NCBI GenBank assembly: GCA_037893225.1
Contig: JAZGUH010000370.1
Location: 1,302,001-1,366,000, forward strand
Reading direction: 5' to 3'
DNA: 64,000 nucleotides
DNA from: Hippasteria phrygiana
Taxonomy: Eukaryota; Echinodermata; Asteroidea; Valvatida; Goniasteridae
Made by a program: the position numbers and the translations under genes. Numbering within the stretch: the stretch's first letter is position 1; every line of letters starts with the position of its first letter. Positions 1 through 13,900 of the stretch are shown in pieces. The notes beneath the pieces are model-generated. The model ran no database searches. It was given only the letters and a program-made list of their open reading frames with translations, and was not told the origin of the DNA.

Positions 1-3000
1 TTACTTTACTGGACTCGACAAATGTGGTTGATTTAGGACAAAGAGCTGCCAGCACGCCGGAAGCCGGAAGGTCGAGGGTCCAACAGCTGCCCCCACTTCC
101 CATCAGTTCAGCCACCAAGAAGAGTTTCCATGGAGATGCATCGTCGGCACGGTCGGAGCTCCGAAGTGCGGCCAGCAACCCTGAGGTCAATCGATTGACC
201 TCAGCAAGTCCGCAGTAAGTTTTTGAACCATCGAATGTACTTAATGTACCACTGTCTGTGAGCTATTCGACAACCGTACGGAAGTTTTTACGGTAATTTT
301 TGTTTGTCCCAGTTTTTACCCGTCCACGTCAAATTGTAACTAATGTAACGGGACAATATTTGACAAACTGTAGTCACGTGATTCTACTGCAGTAATTTTT
401 TTTTATGGAAGTCGCCCAATACAAGGCTAAAAGCCAATCTAGGTAAAAGGCTACAACAGAGGTGGCCACATTTTAGGTTGCCAGCCCCACCACCCTTACG
501 GTTTGCCAGGGTCCAGATCTAAATAGAGGATAAATCTTCAATAGATACCAAAGAAATCCTAATTTTCAGACCTATAGACCCAGGCGGGGTAACTTCCACC
601 CTCAGTGAGACCAACTAACCTCCCCCTTTAGTTGGGGAAGGAGGCTCATTTTGCAGGCACTTCCTCACCTGACCGCCGTCCCCATACCTAATTTTACCTT
701 GGGTTAGAACATATACAACTAGGGGTGGGTTGTACCAGCCCTCGATGGAAGTGACACACCTTTTTCATGCATCCTTTGTATTCGTCACCTGTGATTCAGG
801 AGGTCGCAGTCCCTTCTAGCCCACCGGGAGAGGAGGCCAAGACAAGCCCTTCATGCTGACCAGGCTGAGGGCGGTCTGTCCAACCTCCGACGGGCCAGCT
901 CCCTGGAGAATATGGAAGCTCGGCAGTCCTTCCTTGCCTGGCAGAGTCGAGAGGACCCCAGGGACAGGTACGTGGCTTCAGACCCGGGACAAGTGCTGCG
1001 ACGTTTCATGAGCTGCTGAGTTTTGCTTAGCTGAGAATAGATTTGCTTTACGTATTGCTGGCTGAACTGCTGTGATGTTTTACTTGTGCCTGATTTCATC
1101 TTCCTTTTTTGAAAATTAATATCAGGACATTAGCTAGAACAAAGAATAATCACTTTACCGTCCAAGCTCTCCTTAACCGTTTTCTACAAAAAACTTGATT
1201 ATTAAGATATACAAATTTGGTTGTTACTTTTTTGTTTCAGATCACATACGTTTGGAACTTCCAGCCCAGGAGACGCTCAAGAGTCGACTGTGAGGGATAG
1301 TAACACAAGCAGCCTCCTAGCCAATGTCAGCATCGACAGTGACATGAATAACAGCCAGAACTTCTCCAAACTCAACCCTCTCCCCAATCTTAATGGCCAG
1401 ATGGGAGTGAACAGCAAAGGGCTGTTTTCGTCGGCCGAGTTTGAGAACGATGATGATATGGAGGTGGAGAGTTTGACCTCTGCCCTGTCCCGGGCCTCCC
1501 AGCGAGTCGAGAAGCCAGTGTCGCGTAGTTTTGACGAGGAGTTGCAGCTCCCCAACAGATCACCAGTGGATGAAAATGGCTGTCCGATGGATCAAGAGTT
1601 GACAAATGTGACACCTCTGAGTAGTATGTCCTCGAAGCCGAATGAGTCTTTGAACTCTGAGCCTGGTCAAATAAACCAATCATATGGTCAGAATGGTCAA
1701 TCAAGGACATACAGTAATGGAGGGTTTGCAAATCCACTTTCAGTTGAACCAGAATCGGCAAAGACAGTCGTGACACAGTCTCGGCGGCGCCTGAAACTGG
1801 ACATCCAGCCAGTCAACACCAAGCACACAGAGAGACTTTTACCGGCAGTCGTCAAGCCACTCAAGGAGAAATCCAGCAATGTCAACAAGAAGGAGGAGAG
1901 TGGGGAAGGTCGGCGGATGGGCCGCAACCCCTGCGAGGACAGACCTGGAAGGGTGCCTAACCCGAATGGAGGCAACATGACTACTTGGTCCAGGAAGCCA
2001 GGAGCTGCCGGTGACGGTGAGTCTCCAGAGCTAGACGCGACGACCCCACTTAGCGGTGAGAGTATAGCAGACTCCCTCGCTGGGGATGCTGCACAGCACC
2101 GCCTAGCCTGGCAAAAGCCAAGGCCCGGTGCCACACCGCACCAGACTGATCCCACTTCTGCCACCACTTCACACCCCAGCCAACAAGAAGACCTGCATGT
2201 GGCCCATGCCAATCACGGCGAGGCCTTCTTCATCCACTCTCTCGCACCACCTGAGCAATCTTTAGGGAGTAGTTCTCTTAGCAGGACTGGCACTGGCAGT
2301 AGCTTTACTATCGCCGATAGGCAGTACACGGTGGCAAGTGCTCGAGAGGCTGGTCTTCCCGTTGTCTCTTCTCTGGCTGACCTGCAGGCGACGGAAGAGG
2401 ACCCAGCATCCTATGACCACCGAGCCAGCCCCCGCCATCCTTCTGCTAACCCTAACTTGCACGCTGCACCCTTACACAATCCTGTTTCTGCACGGCACCC
2501 TCCTGAAAGCCGCTCTGGTAACCCTCACCCGAACCCTTCTCCCAACCCGCATGCTCAATCGAATCCGCCCCCGCATGAAACCGCTTTCAAACCTAACGCT
2601 TTGCATTCAGGTGGTGATAGGCCTGGCCACACGCATGCGGAGTCCCCCAGGGGTCACCCTAACACAGGTATGGACACACATAGTGATAACATTCCCCACC
2701 ATCATCCCTCAAGCCCGGAGAAAGAATCGTCTAAGTTGCATGCTGATCAGATACAGAGAGAGTCTGGTGTTGACATACGGAAACCTGTCCTAATGACGTT
2801 TAACTCTAACCTCAGTCTCGATGAAAAATTGACCTCGAAACAGTTCCTTACTCCATCTACCTCATCCGTTTCCACTGATCCCCACAAGGTTGCGGGGCTT
2901 GTGCATAAACCAAATCCCTCCAGTTCCTCTGTCTCCCGAGAACGAGAAAAGCTAATGTCTGAAGCACAGTTAGCCCATGTAAGCTTTCCCATAGACCCAA

Positions 3001-6000
3001 AGTATTCCGACTCGGAATCTGGTCCAAAACTGGCAGTAGACTCCGAGAGCTCATTAACCATGCATTCGAAACCAGAATTAATCCCCCATGCTCAACCCGT
3101 CATGGTAGAGAATTCCCGCATGCCATTAGAGTTGACCAAGAACGACCCCGACAACCAGGTGCTTACCACCTGGGGCGCTAACTCCAAACAAACTCCTTTG
3201 TGTGACATTATTAACGCAGGTGGTGGGAACCCTAATCAGCCTAGCAATCTGGCCTCCGGGGACATGGCGCAAATCCGGGCACGCCTTGAAGAGAAGCGCC
3301 ACCTCATGGACTCCGACAAGCGCAAGCTGGAGCGCCAGTGGAGGAAACAGAGGCAGCGCATGGGGAAGGCAGCCTTCCTGCAGGTCCTAGCCAATCAGAA
3401 GAGAGCGAAGGACGTTGCCAGTGAAGATCAACTAACGAGGACCGAGGATGATTGCCTCGGTGAGAATCTGAAATCAAAGGATGCCTACTCGCGGGAGGAG
3501 ATCGAGCGGTCCATCGAGAGATCAAGGACCCAGTGGAGTAGCAATCAAGCCCAACAAGAAGGCAAAATCACCTTTGCTGACCTTGGCTCGAACAAGGAGA
3601 AGCCCGTGTCTAATCGGGGAGCAGAAAGTCCTCGGACCCAAAGACCTGCAGCTCCTAGCCAGTCTGAAAGTTCCCCCAGGCGGCCCGATTCGCCCCAGAG
3701 CATTCCGGACGTCCCGGCCGGAAAGGGAAGCCCGGGCTCCAGTTCCGGATCGCATTCCCCACACATGACGTCGGACGAATATAACACATCCCTGGAGAAG
3801 CTCAACGCCAACTTGTCCCAGCTGCAGAATGAGATCCAGCGGTTGTCACTACGCCAGGAGCAGATGCAGAGTGTCATAGAATCACCCCGCCCCCCTAGTG
3901 AGCGAAGCCACTCCCCCCAACAGCCACCTCCGGTTGACTCTAAATCCTTCGTGTTACACGCGGGGAGCGATGTGCCTGCCGAATCACAGGGATTCTTTTT
4001 GAGCTCCGAGACCAACAAAGAACCTGAATCTTTCGTTCTACATGAGAACCCACTCTATGATTTGTCAGGGGCAGACATGGAGAGCCCCAGGCCTGTCGGC
4101 CCAGTTCAGAAGTTATCCCCACAACTTGGACAAGGTTCCATCACCCGATCGGTGGAGCAATCCCAAATTCTGAAATCGCCCTACCCGGCCAATCAGGTTC
4201 CGTCCACGACACCTGACAGCACCTACATCATTCCTCCCTCGTCGACCCCCGTCAAAAACCAGGACGTAAGTGAGACACCGAAGAACGACCTGCCGCAGAA
4301 TCTCACCCGAGTCTTGACGTCCACGCCGGCCAATGGCCAGCCGCGCAATGCGGACGCCCTGACGCCCAGTCAGCACCAGCCACCCCTTCCGACAGTCGCG
4401 AGTCTGTCCAATCACATGGCCCAGGTTTCGAACCGAGAAAGATCGCCACCGGGGACCACCGACACCGAGGACGTTGTAAAAAGACCAAAGAAAAAACGCA
4501 ATGACTCCGTGTCGCCGACTCGCAAAAAGCGCAGCTCGCTGTACGAGATTGTCGGCGAGGGTGGTGATGATGACAGCGATTCCGGTGGCGAAAAACGCCT
4601 GGTGGTGCGCCCTCTAGATTCAACAGGAAACGCATCGCTAGACACCACCGGGGATGCCGATACAAAAGCTAAGGGATTTGTTATTGTGTCAGAAACGGTG
4701 AGTATGACATTTATCGCAACGCCGCTGAATTCGATGATCAACCCTATAGACCCAAACAGAAATGATTTTTTACTCTCTCCTTGCAGATATACATTACATG
4801 TTGTAGCTCACTTTCACAATTCTAATTAAGGATATTTTTCCTCCTTCGGTCTTATACAACCTCTTTGCCGGAAAACACAGGACCAGTTGGATGAGGTTGA
4901 GAAGCGGAAGATGCTGTTCCTGCAGAACCGTCTTAAGAGGCAGGAAGAGGAGAAGGCCAAGCGGGCATCCAGGGAGGCAGACTTGGAAAAGAAGAGAGAG
5001 CAGAACAGGTAGGCCGACGCCGAGGGCGTTGCTAAGCACAGAAAAGATTTGCTATTAACATGAGGTTACCAGCTAAAATGCTTCCTTAAAATGTAGTGTA
5101 CATGATTGGTCATTGTTGCCATTTTCAGAAATGGGCGGATTTAGGGTTTAGTATTTTATAGGAAATATCGTTCCACTGACCTGTTCAAAGTTTTGCGTTG
5201 AGGAATGGCGAGAGGAAAAAACGAGAGAAAAACGGCGTTCGTTTTCAACTGTCGGGCGGCAGTTAACTGGATTTGTATAGCGCCCTCTTGTAAAATAGCC
5301 CGGATTGTTTTCAATTGGTCACATAACTACGCGAGCCGACTGGTTACAACCTGTCACTTCGGTACACTACGCGACACACACACTTGTACTATAGAGGAAT
5401 CCCACAACGACGAGTTTAGCGCCGATCTGCGCACTTCCGCATTTGAAAGTGAAGATCCCAATGTCACAGTAAACAACTTTACGCTGATCGTGGGCCTGCG
5501 CTGCCTTTTATGGCCCGATTAATTCATTCATGCATGAATGAATGTGCTGAAAAGCGTTGTTTTGTTTGCCACTGACATTCTCGCTTTCAACCCGGAAGTG
5601 CGCAGAAGGGGCTAATGTGAAATTCCTCTATAATTGCAACTATGCGCCCGTTTTCGGATTGTTAACCCATTTTAGATGCAACGCAGTCTAACTACATTCG
5701 GTCAATAGAGGGCAGTATTTAAAAATCCGTTATTTTTTTCCCAACGATTGTTACGCGGAACAATTGTTGGGAAAAGATATAAATTTCAAATTTTCTTGAA
5801 AACGACAGCACACCAGGTGCCATCATTTCACAGAATGATTGAGATTGCTATTAACTTAATAGTCTAGTCAGGTATTTCGTAATAATTCAGTAAAAAAATG
5901 ATTTTGAGGATTACTAATCGTGTACACTACATTTAACCTCTGTGGGTGATTGTCATGAACAAAATGTTTTTTCGCCTCTCCGCAGACGGAAACAGGAAGA

Positions 6001-9000
6001 GATGGAAGCTAAGAAAGCGGAGGAGCGAGCGCGAAGGGAACAGATCAGACTGGACTACCAGCGACGCAAGCAACAAGATCAGCAGGTACATGTAGTTACG
6101 TTACTCACAGTCTGTAGCTAGTCGTTGGATGAGTCACTGCGCCATCAATTTTTGAGTGAGATCGGTGCAGCCTGCACAGCAGTTTAAAGTATCGCTGTGT
6201 GCGAGTTCGTAGACAACTTCACAAATGGGCAGCACATGCAATAGCATGTAATGGTGCAATGTAAAGGCGCTCGTAAGGCATCTGCCGCCTGTACTGACGT
6301 ACCTCAGACTAGGAGTTTTCTTGGGTTTTCCCGAGGCAGCTTTTCACAGTGTATACGTGCATGAACATATGAACCGCATTTTGTGACCGTGCATGAGTGC
6401 AGACGTTTTGCAATAGTCGAATTTCACAGGCGGACTCTTTTTTTTGTGGCCATTTTAACATACACAGCCGGACAGTGAGCCCGCGCCAGTGAGGCGGACA
6501 AAGTCCACCAAGCCACGCCCCAAATCCTGCATCACGGAAGACCAAACAGACTATGGTCGGACCGCAACAAGTCGCTACGTCAGCGACAGAGATCCTGATG
6601 ATTACAGTAAGTTCAACAGCAGGGGTGAAAGGTCAAAGGCAACCAACTTGAAGGTCAGTGACCCTTCTCTTGGTGAGGTGTACGGACAATGGTTAAGTCA
6701 CAAGTTTTCAAAAGTAACATATCGCCGTCTAAACAAAATGGTTCGACTGTGTTTTTGCAATTATGGGGGATTCACAATATAGTAAAGTTGCCATTAATGA
6801 CGAGAATGCTGTTTCACCCGCAATGCATCATGGGAAGTACTTGACATCCGTTGAAAAGGTATGCCATTCTGTTCTAGCGACAGTCAGCAGTTTCGTGTTT
6901 GGTGTATGGACTGTCCAAGTTTTTGGAATTTTTCCTCTGGAATGATTTTATTTGAATTCTTAAAGCAGGTCAGAGGTTAAAAGGTTAAATATCAAAGGTC
7001 AAACCATTGCATAGGTTGTGAATATTGGCTGTCGAGCTAGAGTTAAGTTTGTATGCTGCATATGAAAGCTCCTTGCGCATTGTGGTTCCTCGGGGAATTT
7101 TGTTTTGAGTTTGCATTTTTGAAATGAAAGGTTTTTTGTGATGCGATCTTCAGAAGACTTGTCAAAAGGTCCCATGAACATGTTGCTCGCGTATGCCTCG
7201 GTACAATTCCATTGCCGATATCAGTCGACATTACATGGACCACTTTTCATTCCTGTATAAAATCTCTGCATTTAAATAACGGTGAATTCTCGTTGGATTC
7301 TGCATAGCATGGCAGGGCCACGAAGTGAGGGAGTTGCGACATGGGCGGGTCCAAAATGTGGACAAAACATGGCTGGCTAATGCATTAGTTCATGTGGGAG
7401 AATTAGCAGAAAATAGCTGTAGGCTCTGCTGCATGCTGGGTTTGTTTACCGTTGGCGGGTGTATCAATTTTCCTGAATAATTCATTAGTTTTTACGAGAA
7501 AGCATGTTTATTCATTAACCCTAACCCTGCCAGACGCAGCACAGTGCATCTGTGGTGACAGCTTGACCTTGCTGCACTCTGCACACAAGTCAATGTGACA
7601 AAGTATGCAATCTGATGCGTCTGGCAGGGTTTCTAGCCAAAATACCCTGGAGGGTTAGGGTTCAAACAGAACGTCACAGCATTGTTATTGTTAATAGTCA
7701 ACTAGTTGCATTAAATCATTTTAAGGAACGGCTGTTGTCGAGCTGCTACAGACTAGTCTGGTGGATAGTGGGATGGGCTGTGGATCAAAAGGTCCCTAGT
7801 TCGAATCCACCTGTACCAATTTTTATTTACTGGGATATCTTGGGGATATTTTTTATTTAAGGGGAAAAAGAGACCGAGAACCTTAGTGCAGGCTGTGTAG
7901 TGATCAATGCAACACTGAATTATTCATGAAAATTGATACCACCCACCTACGGAAAAAAATCTTTGTTCCAATGTTTCTCGTCGCAACTCTCTCTCTCTTC
8001 ACTGCTCTGCAGCGTAATTGTGTCACCATCTGTCAATTAATTTGGGAAGTTCTTTTATACAGAGCCTTCTAATGTCCATATGGGTCACTATGGATATTTG
8101 AGAGAACATCTCTTGACAACAAAATAATACTAACCTTTTATAACACTGTGGAAATTGATTTTTTTTTACTGACGTGCCAGCAAATTTGTGTACAATTTTC
8201 CCAACGTGAAGTAGACCTCGTTTTGGTAACAGTAAGCAATCATCATCACCCATCTCGACCATCAGGTGCCCCGAAGAAATCCTTCACAGTGAGTGCGCCC
8301 TCTGTTGGTGGCAGTGATAGTAACCTTAAAGCGCCCCCTAGTGATGGCCAAGTGCCAGCCGGAGCAGGGGGTATGTGTTTGGTCGTGGAGTGCCGTGCCG
8401 TCTTTTTTAATGTTATGTTCTGCTCATTACCAAAACATCACCCCAATCATTAAACAAAAATTAAATACCACACCGTAATTCCTGATGGCATTTTCGTTCA
8501 TGCTAACATTAAACAGTCGTTGCCATATTTTTGTTTTATTTAGCTAACCCTTCCTGTTTCTCTTTTTAGTTTGCTAAAAAAAAATGTCTTCGGGGGGAAA
8601 AATTACAGACCTTTTTGTGCATAGCCACACCCCTTTTTATACATTTAACACTTTGTGCGATCATTTTTTTTTGCGGTCGATTTTTGTTTATCTCGATAAT
8701 CATCACATTGTCTTTGCACGCTTTGAATTTGCACATTCAATCATTTCTGTATAAACGTGTTGCTGTTCACGTTGACAAATCTCCATTTTGTATCCGATGA
8801 ATCCGTTTCATTTCTGACCCATTCAATTTGTTGTCGGACATACGTTCAAGCTTTTTAAAATGTGTCCATGATCAACCCATATTAAGCTTCCAGGGCTCGA
8901 ACTTTCAAGTTACTGTGCGTCTAGAAGTACAGAGAGTCGAGCCCGCCCAATCAAATCCTCCGTTAGATAAAGATTCTGCTGACGATATTGAGACATGCCA

Positions 9001-10896
9001 TCCTATTGAACATGCCCGACGGTGCCTTTAATTTGCGGTTGTAAGAAACCCTCATGTACAAATTCCTCACTTGATTTCCTTTTTTATAGTCGAAGGCTTA
9101 GAATTTGTTTTCTCTTTCTAATTAAATTAATTCACCACTCACCCTCACCCTTTGAATTCTTTTCCATTTCTTTCACGCCTTTGCACTAACCGAGCTATAA
9201 TATCGACCTCCCACAGAAAAAGCCGCGCCACCCGCGTCGCCAAAGCAACAAGTTGCCCCTCCCGCAGAACGCAAGGAGGTCGTAAACGTAAACATTTCAA
9301 AAATCCCCAAACTGGAAAGGAAAGGTCCCGAGCTGGTTGCCAAGCAGCCCTCGCCCCAGTCCCCTAAGCCCAAGGAGGTCAAACACCCCTCCCCTCCCGC
9401 CCTGAAGGAGGGTCAGCTGCCGGTCACAGGTCAACAGGAAGAGGCCGCCGGCGGGTCAAGCGCGGCCAGCGTTGTGTCCCAGGATAGTAACGGTTCCGGG
9501 GGCGGAGGTGCGGCCACGCCGGATTACCTGGGTTTGTAGATGAAGTCTTGTCACCTACCCCCCCGGCTTGTTTGTTTCCGGGCATCTTGCTAGCTGTTTG
9601 ATGTGAGCCTCCTGGAACCCATTGCATGTGACCCGCTTGAAAATCTTGCTTGCTTGTCGTGCATGTGGTTTATTTGATTTCCTCTCTCTACATTCCCACC
9701 TATACCTTTGCCCTTGCGAACCTTTGTCACCTCAAAAGTTGTCGTGTGTCCGGGGCCCAGACTCGAATTATGGTTTTATTTGATGAGGTTGTCAGGGTGT
9801 CATACTTGTAGTAGCCATGCTTGTGTATGTCGTCATCGGACAGTGGAATGGTTGAAGTCAGGGAACCAGACTTAAATATCATGTATTTTTACAAGGGACG
9901 TATTCTTGCATGGAAAAGGATTGAATGCCCTTATTGTATGAACGATATCCCGATCAATTCGTCACGAAACTGGTTGGTGTTGTGCAGACGACTTAGGTTT
10001 CTGATGTGAAGATGAAATTTAGCAGGAAGTGGGTTTTAAGTCCCGTTGAAGTAAGCCTGTGAATTTTTTTCTCACAGGCTCTCGGAAAGCACTCAAAATG
10101 CAGTGCTGCATGCACTACGTCGGGAAAGGGCAACATCGCTACTAATTTACTTCAGAGACTGTGCGGTGTGTTACCATTCTTAACCCTTGTCTGGCTGTTA
10201 TTGATGAGGGGCTGGTATGCCAAGAACGGGCTGTGCAGCCAAGCTTAAATGCAAACAATAGCCACCACACTGAATAGAGTGGTCCTATTCATCACACTTG
10301 CAGCCCCTTTCGTGTTAATGAAAGCTTTGTTTAAAAAATCTCCATCTATTCATTACACTCCCACTCAAGAAGAATATTGTTGAAACATGAATGGATTGAG
10401 TGCGCACAGGAATGCGTGTATAGACGACAACCGGCCAGTTGTTCTTTTTCAAACCGCTGCTATGGCCGTCGTCCGGATTCAAAAGGTTAACTTATGGTAG
10501 TTGAAAACACGAGTGACTCTGTAGTATGACAGACACAATGAGGTCTCAATCAACGTGTGCAGTGAATCGGTTTGCGGGTATTGCTGTGCTTCGATTGCAT
10601 CAGGGACCTTCCTTAAATAGGTCACACAGGCGGGGCATGGATAGGACACGCCCCTTAACAGTTGTCGCTTCAAAAGTATTGCTTTGGTACCAGTCATTAT
10701 AGAGTACCGAAGTCTGACGTCAGTTGCCACGACAACTGGCTCCAAAACAAATGGAGATTTTGACTGTTCCTTTGTTAACAGCCAGTCATGCAAACGCGTT
10801 GACACAAAATAACAGATTTATTCTGGTTCCAAACATTGCATTGATGTCATCAATTGGGTACTCTATTTGCGAAGAGTTTGCAACCTAAACTTTGTG

Positions 10897-10927
<31 letters not shown>

Positions 10928-13900
10928 GATTGCTGTAATTTATGTTTATTCTCGTCTCTGCCCTGCACCCATTCTCTCCCTAAGTGTGCAGACCAGTAAA
11001 TCGGCCCAAAATTGCCTACGCCAGCCAAATCACGATTTGCGAGCCCTCAAACCCTCTGCTTTTAGAGAATTTTGTGGGTCATGAACTTGAGGGTTTGTAA
11101 AAGAGAAGGCTGGAAGCCGTGCACATGACTGCCAGCTTGTATTACTGTGAAATTTGGATGAAATTGGGCCCAAAAATGGCTCTATTTTGCAATGGAGCGT
11201 CGGCATCATCTTCAAGCCGGCGATGGGCTACGGGACTACTTTTAAGGGGGATCATCTTTGGATGGAAATTTCTCCCAAAAGTCATCGGTTAATCCCCACA
11301 AAATTGAACAGAAAACACATAGGCGAGTCCTATATTTTTCCTGAATTGTTGGCGTATTTATCATTGGGTCTATGGAAGCCGATTTACTGGTGTGCAACCC
11401 AAACTGGTGTTTATCCCCCGCATTCTTTTCATGCAATCCAGACCTTGTAGTGTACCCTAATTGTCAAATGTCCACGATTATCATGAGTCCACCCTTTGTA
11501 CCCATAAGTTTTCAGCCCAGTACCGTACTCCATTAGGCGTCAGTGCGATATAGAAACAGTATGAAAATTACTTGAGAGTTCCCAAATGGTATGGGCCAAA
11601 ACGGTATTAATCCCCAGCCAAAACGGTATACACTTTATAAGCGCTCATGGTCAGGAGGTTGGTAGGCTGCACAATGGAGTACTTATCAGATTATCCGCTA
11701 TTGTGATAACAGTGGTCGTATAACCCCTTGAGTACGGTATTTTACGGGAGACGTCGGAATGCCGCAGGGCTCTGGCAGCCAAGCGAACCGCTACAATGTG
11801 TTTGTGCAGTCAAGCGTAACCTATACTCAATAATCCAACAATGGATTGAAACTGCACAAACAGCGGCCAATTGCGTCATCCGGCCTGGTGGCACTGTTTT
11901 TTTTTGCGCCAAATTCCGTCATCCGTACGCAAGGGGTTAAATGGCTGTGGCACCGCTAATCCTCCAGGGTTAATTTACCCCGTAGGATTAGCTGCGGCAC
12001 AGCCATTGAAGTCCAGCAGGCAGGACGCTCCTTTGTTCGGTAAAACCGCAACGGCAATCAGCCTCTTTTGTTGGGCTCTTGAAGCGGGTACAAAAAAGCA
12101 AACCGTTTGGGGTCTGAAAGCGAGGCCCAAACGATAGTTTACAAACCGTTCGACGGTCTAAAGACCTAATTTTCATACCGTCGAACGATTCACATACCGT
12201 TTTTATTTCGCCCACACTACATTTTACCACCACTCCGTATATTCCTGTTGTAAATTGAAACCCATTTCAGCATGTTCCACCCAGCAGTACTAGTAGTCTT
12301 GTCTCAAGGCGTGAACCAGCGTCATATCCAGTGGCAATTCCAACAACCTGCCGTCACTTATGCACCTATCAATGGGAGACTTTCGAGACACGTGGTGGCA
12401 GCAGACATACCGGTCCTTTTCACATTTTCTCGCCAGTCGTCCGCATGCTCAGAATTTATGCACGCCTGCTCAGAACTTACGTGTACGTGCGCATGCTCAG
12501 AACTAGCAAAAAAGGACCGGTATGTCTGCGGCCACCACACGTCTCAAAAGTCACTCATTGTTTACCCAACTTCTCGGAAGACTGAGCTCACGGGCCGAGT
12601 GTACTGTCCGAAACCCCTGTTCTTTTCAGAACCCCAGAAATGCACAAAAGCGAGTCGCCACATTCGTCATTTTTTTGGTCATGTTTTTGTCATTTTTTTG
12701 GTCATTTTTTTGTTCATTTGATCTAATACACCCATGTATATTGTGAATTTTTAACAATTTTTCGTATTACGTTTGGCCAATGTTCACACATAGAGACCAG
12801 AAGTCTGAAGTCACATGGAGAGCATCTCTTTGTTCCTCTGTGAAAGACATGGATAGACTTTTGTACTTTTGTCATTGAATATCAGCAAAACCTACAAGGC
12901 ATCTTGTGCACGGTCTTTTGATTTATTTCTTTAATGCATTGAGTTAAAGTTTTAAGTTAATGGTTTTTTCTTTCTTAAAATTACATTGTGTCATTTTCAT
13001 GTAATATAGAATATCACCACCCATTTTTTTCCTTGTCACCCAATGAAAGTGCTGTAGAGTTCATGTAGTTAGGAAAACGGAATTGTTTGCATATGAATGC
13101 ATGATTGCTGGAAATGCATGCACAGTCTTAAATAAGAATTAAATGTAATTATGAGACCTTCAGATCCCACACCCAGGATATCCCAGGTTGTGCCACACAC
13201 CTTCAGATCCCACACCCAGGATATCCCAGGTTATGCCACACCTTCAGATTCCACACCCAGGATATCCCAGGTTGTGCTACACACCTTTAGACCCTACACC
13301 CAGGATATCCCGGGTTGTGCCACACACCTTCAGATCCCACACCCAGGATATCCCAGGTTATGCCACACCTTCAGATTCCACACCCAGGATATCCCAGGTT
13401 GTGCTACACACCTTCAGATCCCACACCCAGGATATCCCAGGCTGTGTGGATGTATGTGATCTGAAGGTCAACTATTCAGAAAATGTATTGTACTGAAAAG
13501 ATTATAGCTACTCTTTTGAATTTTGGGAGTAACCTGCTATTTTAAATACTTGGTCTGACAACTTGTAACACAGAATGGTCTCCTCTCTTTGGCAGGTCCA
13601 AAGTTCTACGTCAAGCCAACCTCCAAGTCCAATCGCCACATCATCACCAATGCCATCTCGCACTGCGTCCTGGCTGGAACGGTCAACAAAGATCACAAGG
13701 ACAAAGTCCTAGAGGTATGTCCAGTAATGTAGTCGAGACCATAACAAGACCACACAAGACCCTGCAAGACCCAGCACAAGACCATCACAAGACCTCCAGT
13801 CTTAATCTATTAAAGTCTCAAGCTATAAAATGAACTGTAACAAAAGCATTCCTTTATCATGGTTTATGTCTGTTACTTGTGCCTGTTACAAGCTGGTCTT

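Noticed and set aside
2338..2793. 151-residue ORF and several minus-strand ORFs over 1277-4741
   Set aside because: Shadow frames of the large CAMSAP exon, whose frame is confirmed by splice phases and by joining to the CKK domain.
5205..5522. 105-residue plus-strand ORF
   Set aside because: Lies inside the family-A dispersed repeat and overlaps a nested inverted-repeat element; not conserved in other copies.
12655..12720. Possible hydrophobic peptide from TTTTTTGGTCATTTT repeats
   Set aside because: Simple T-rich repeat in CAMSAP intron 8 without gene context.
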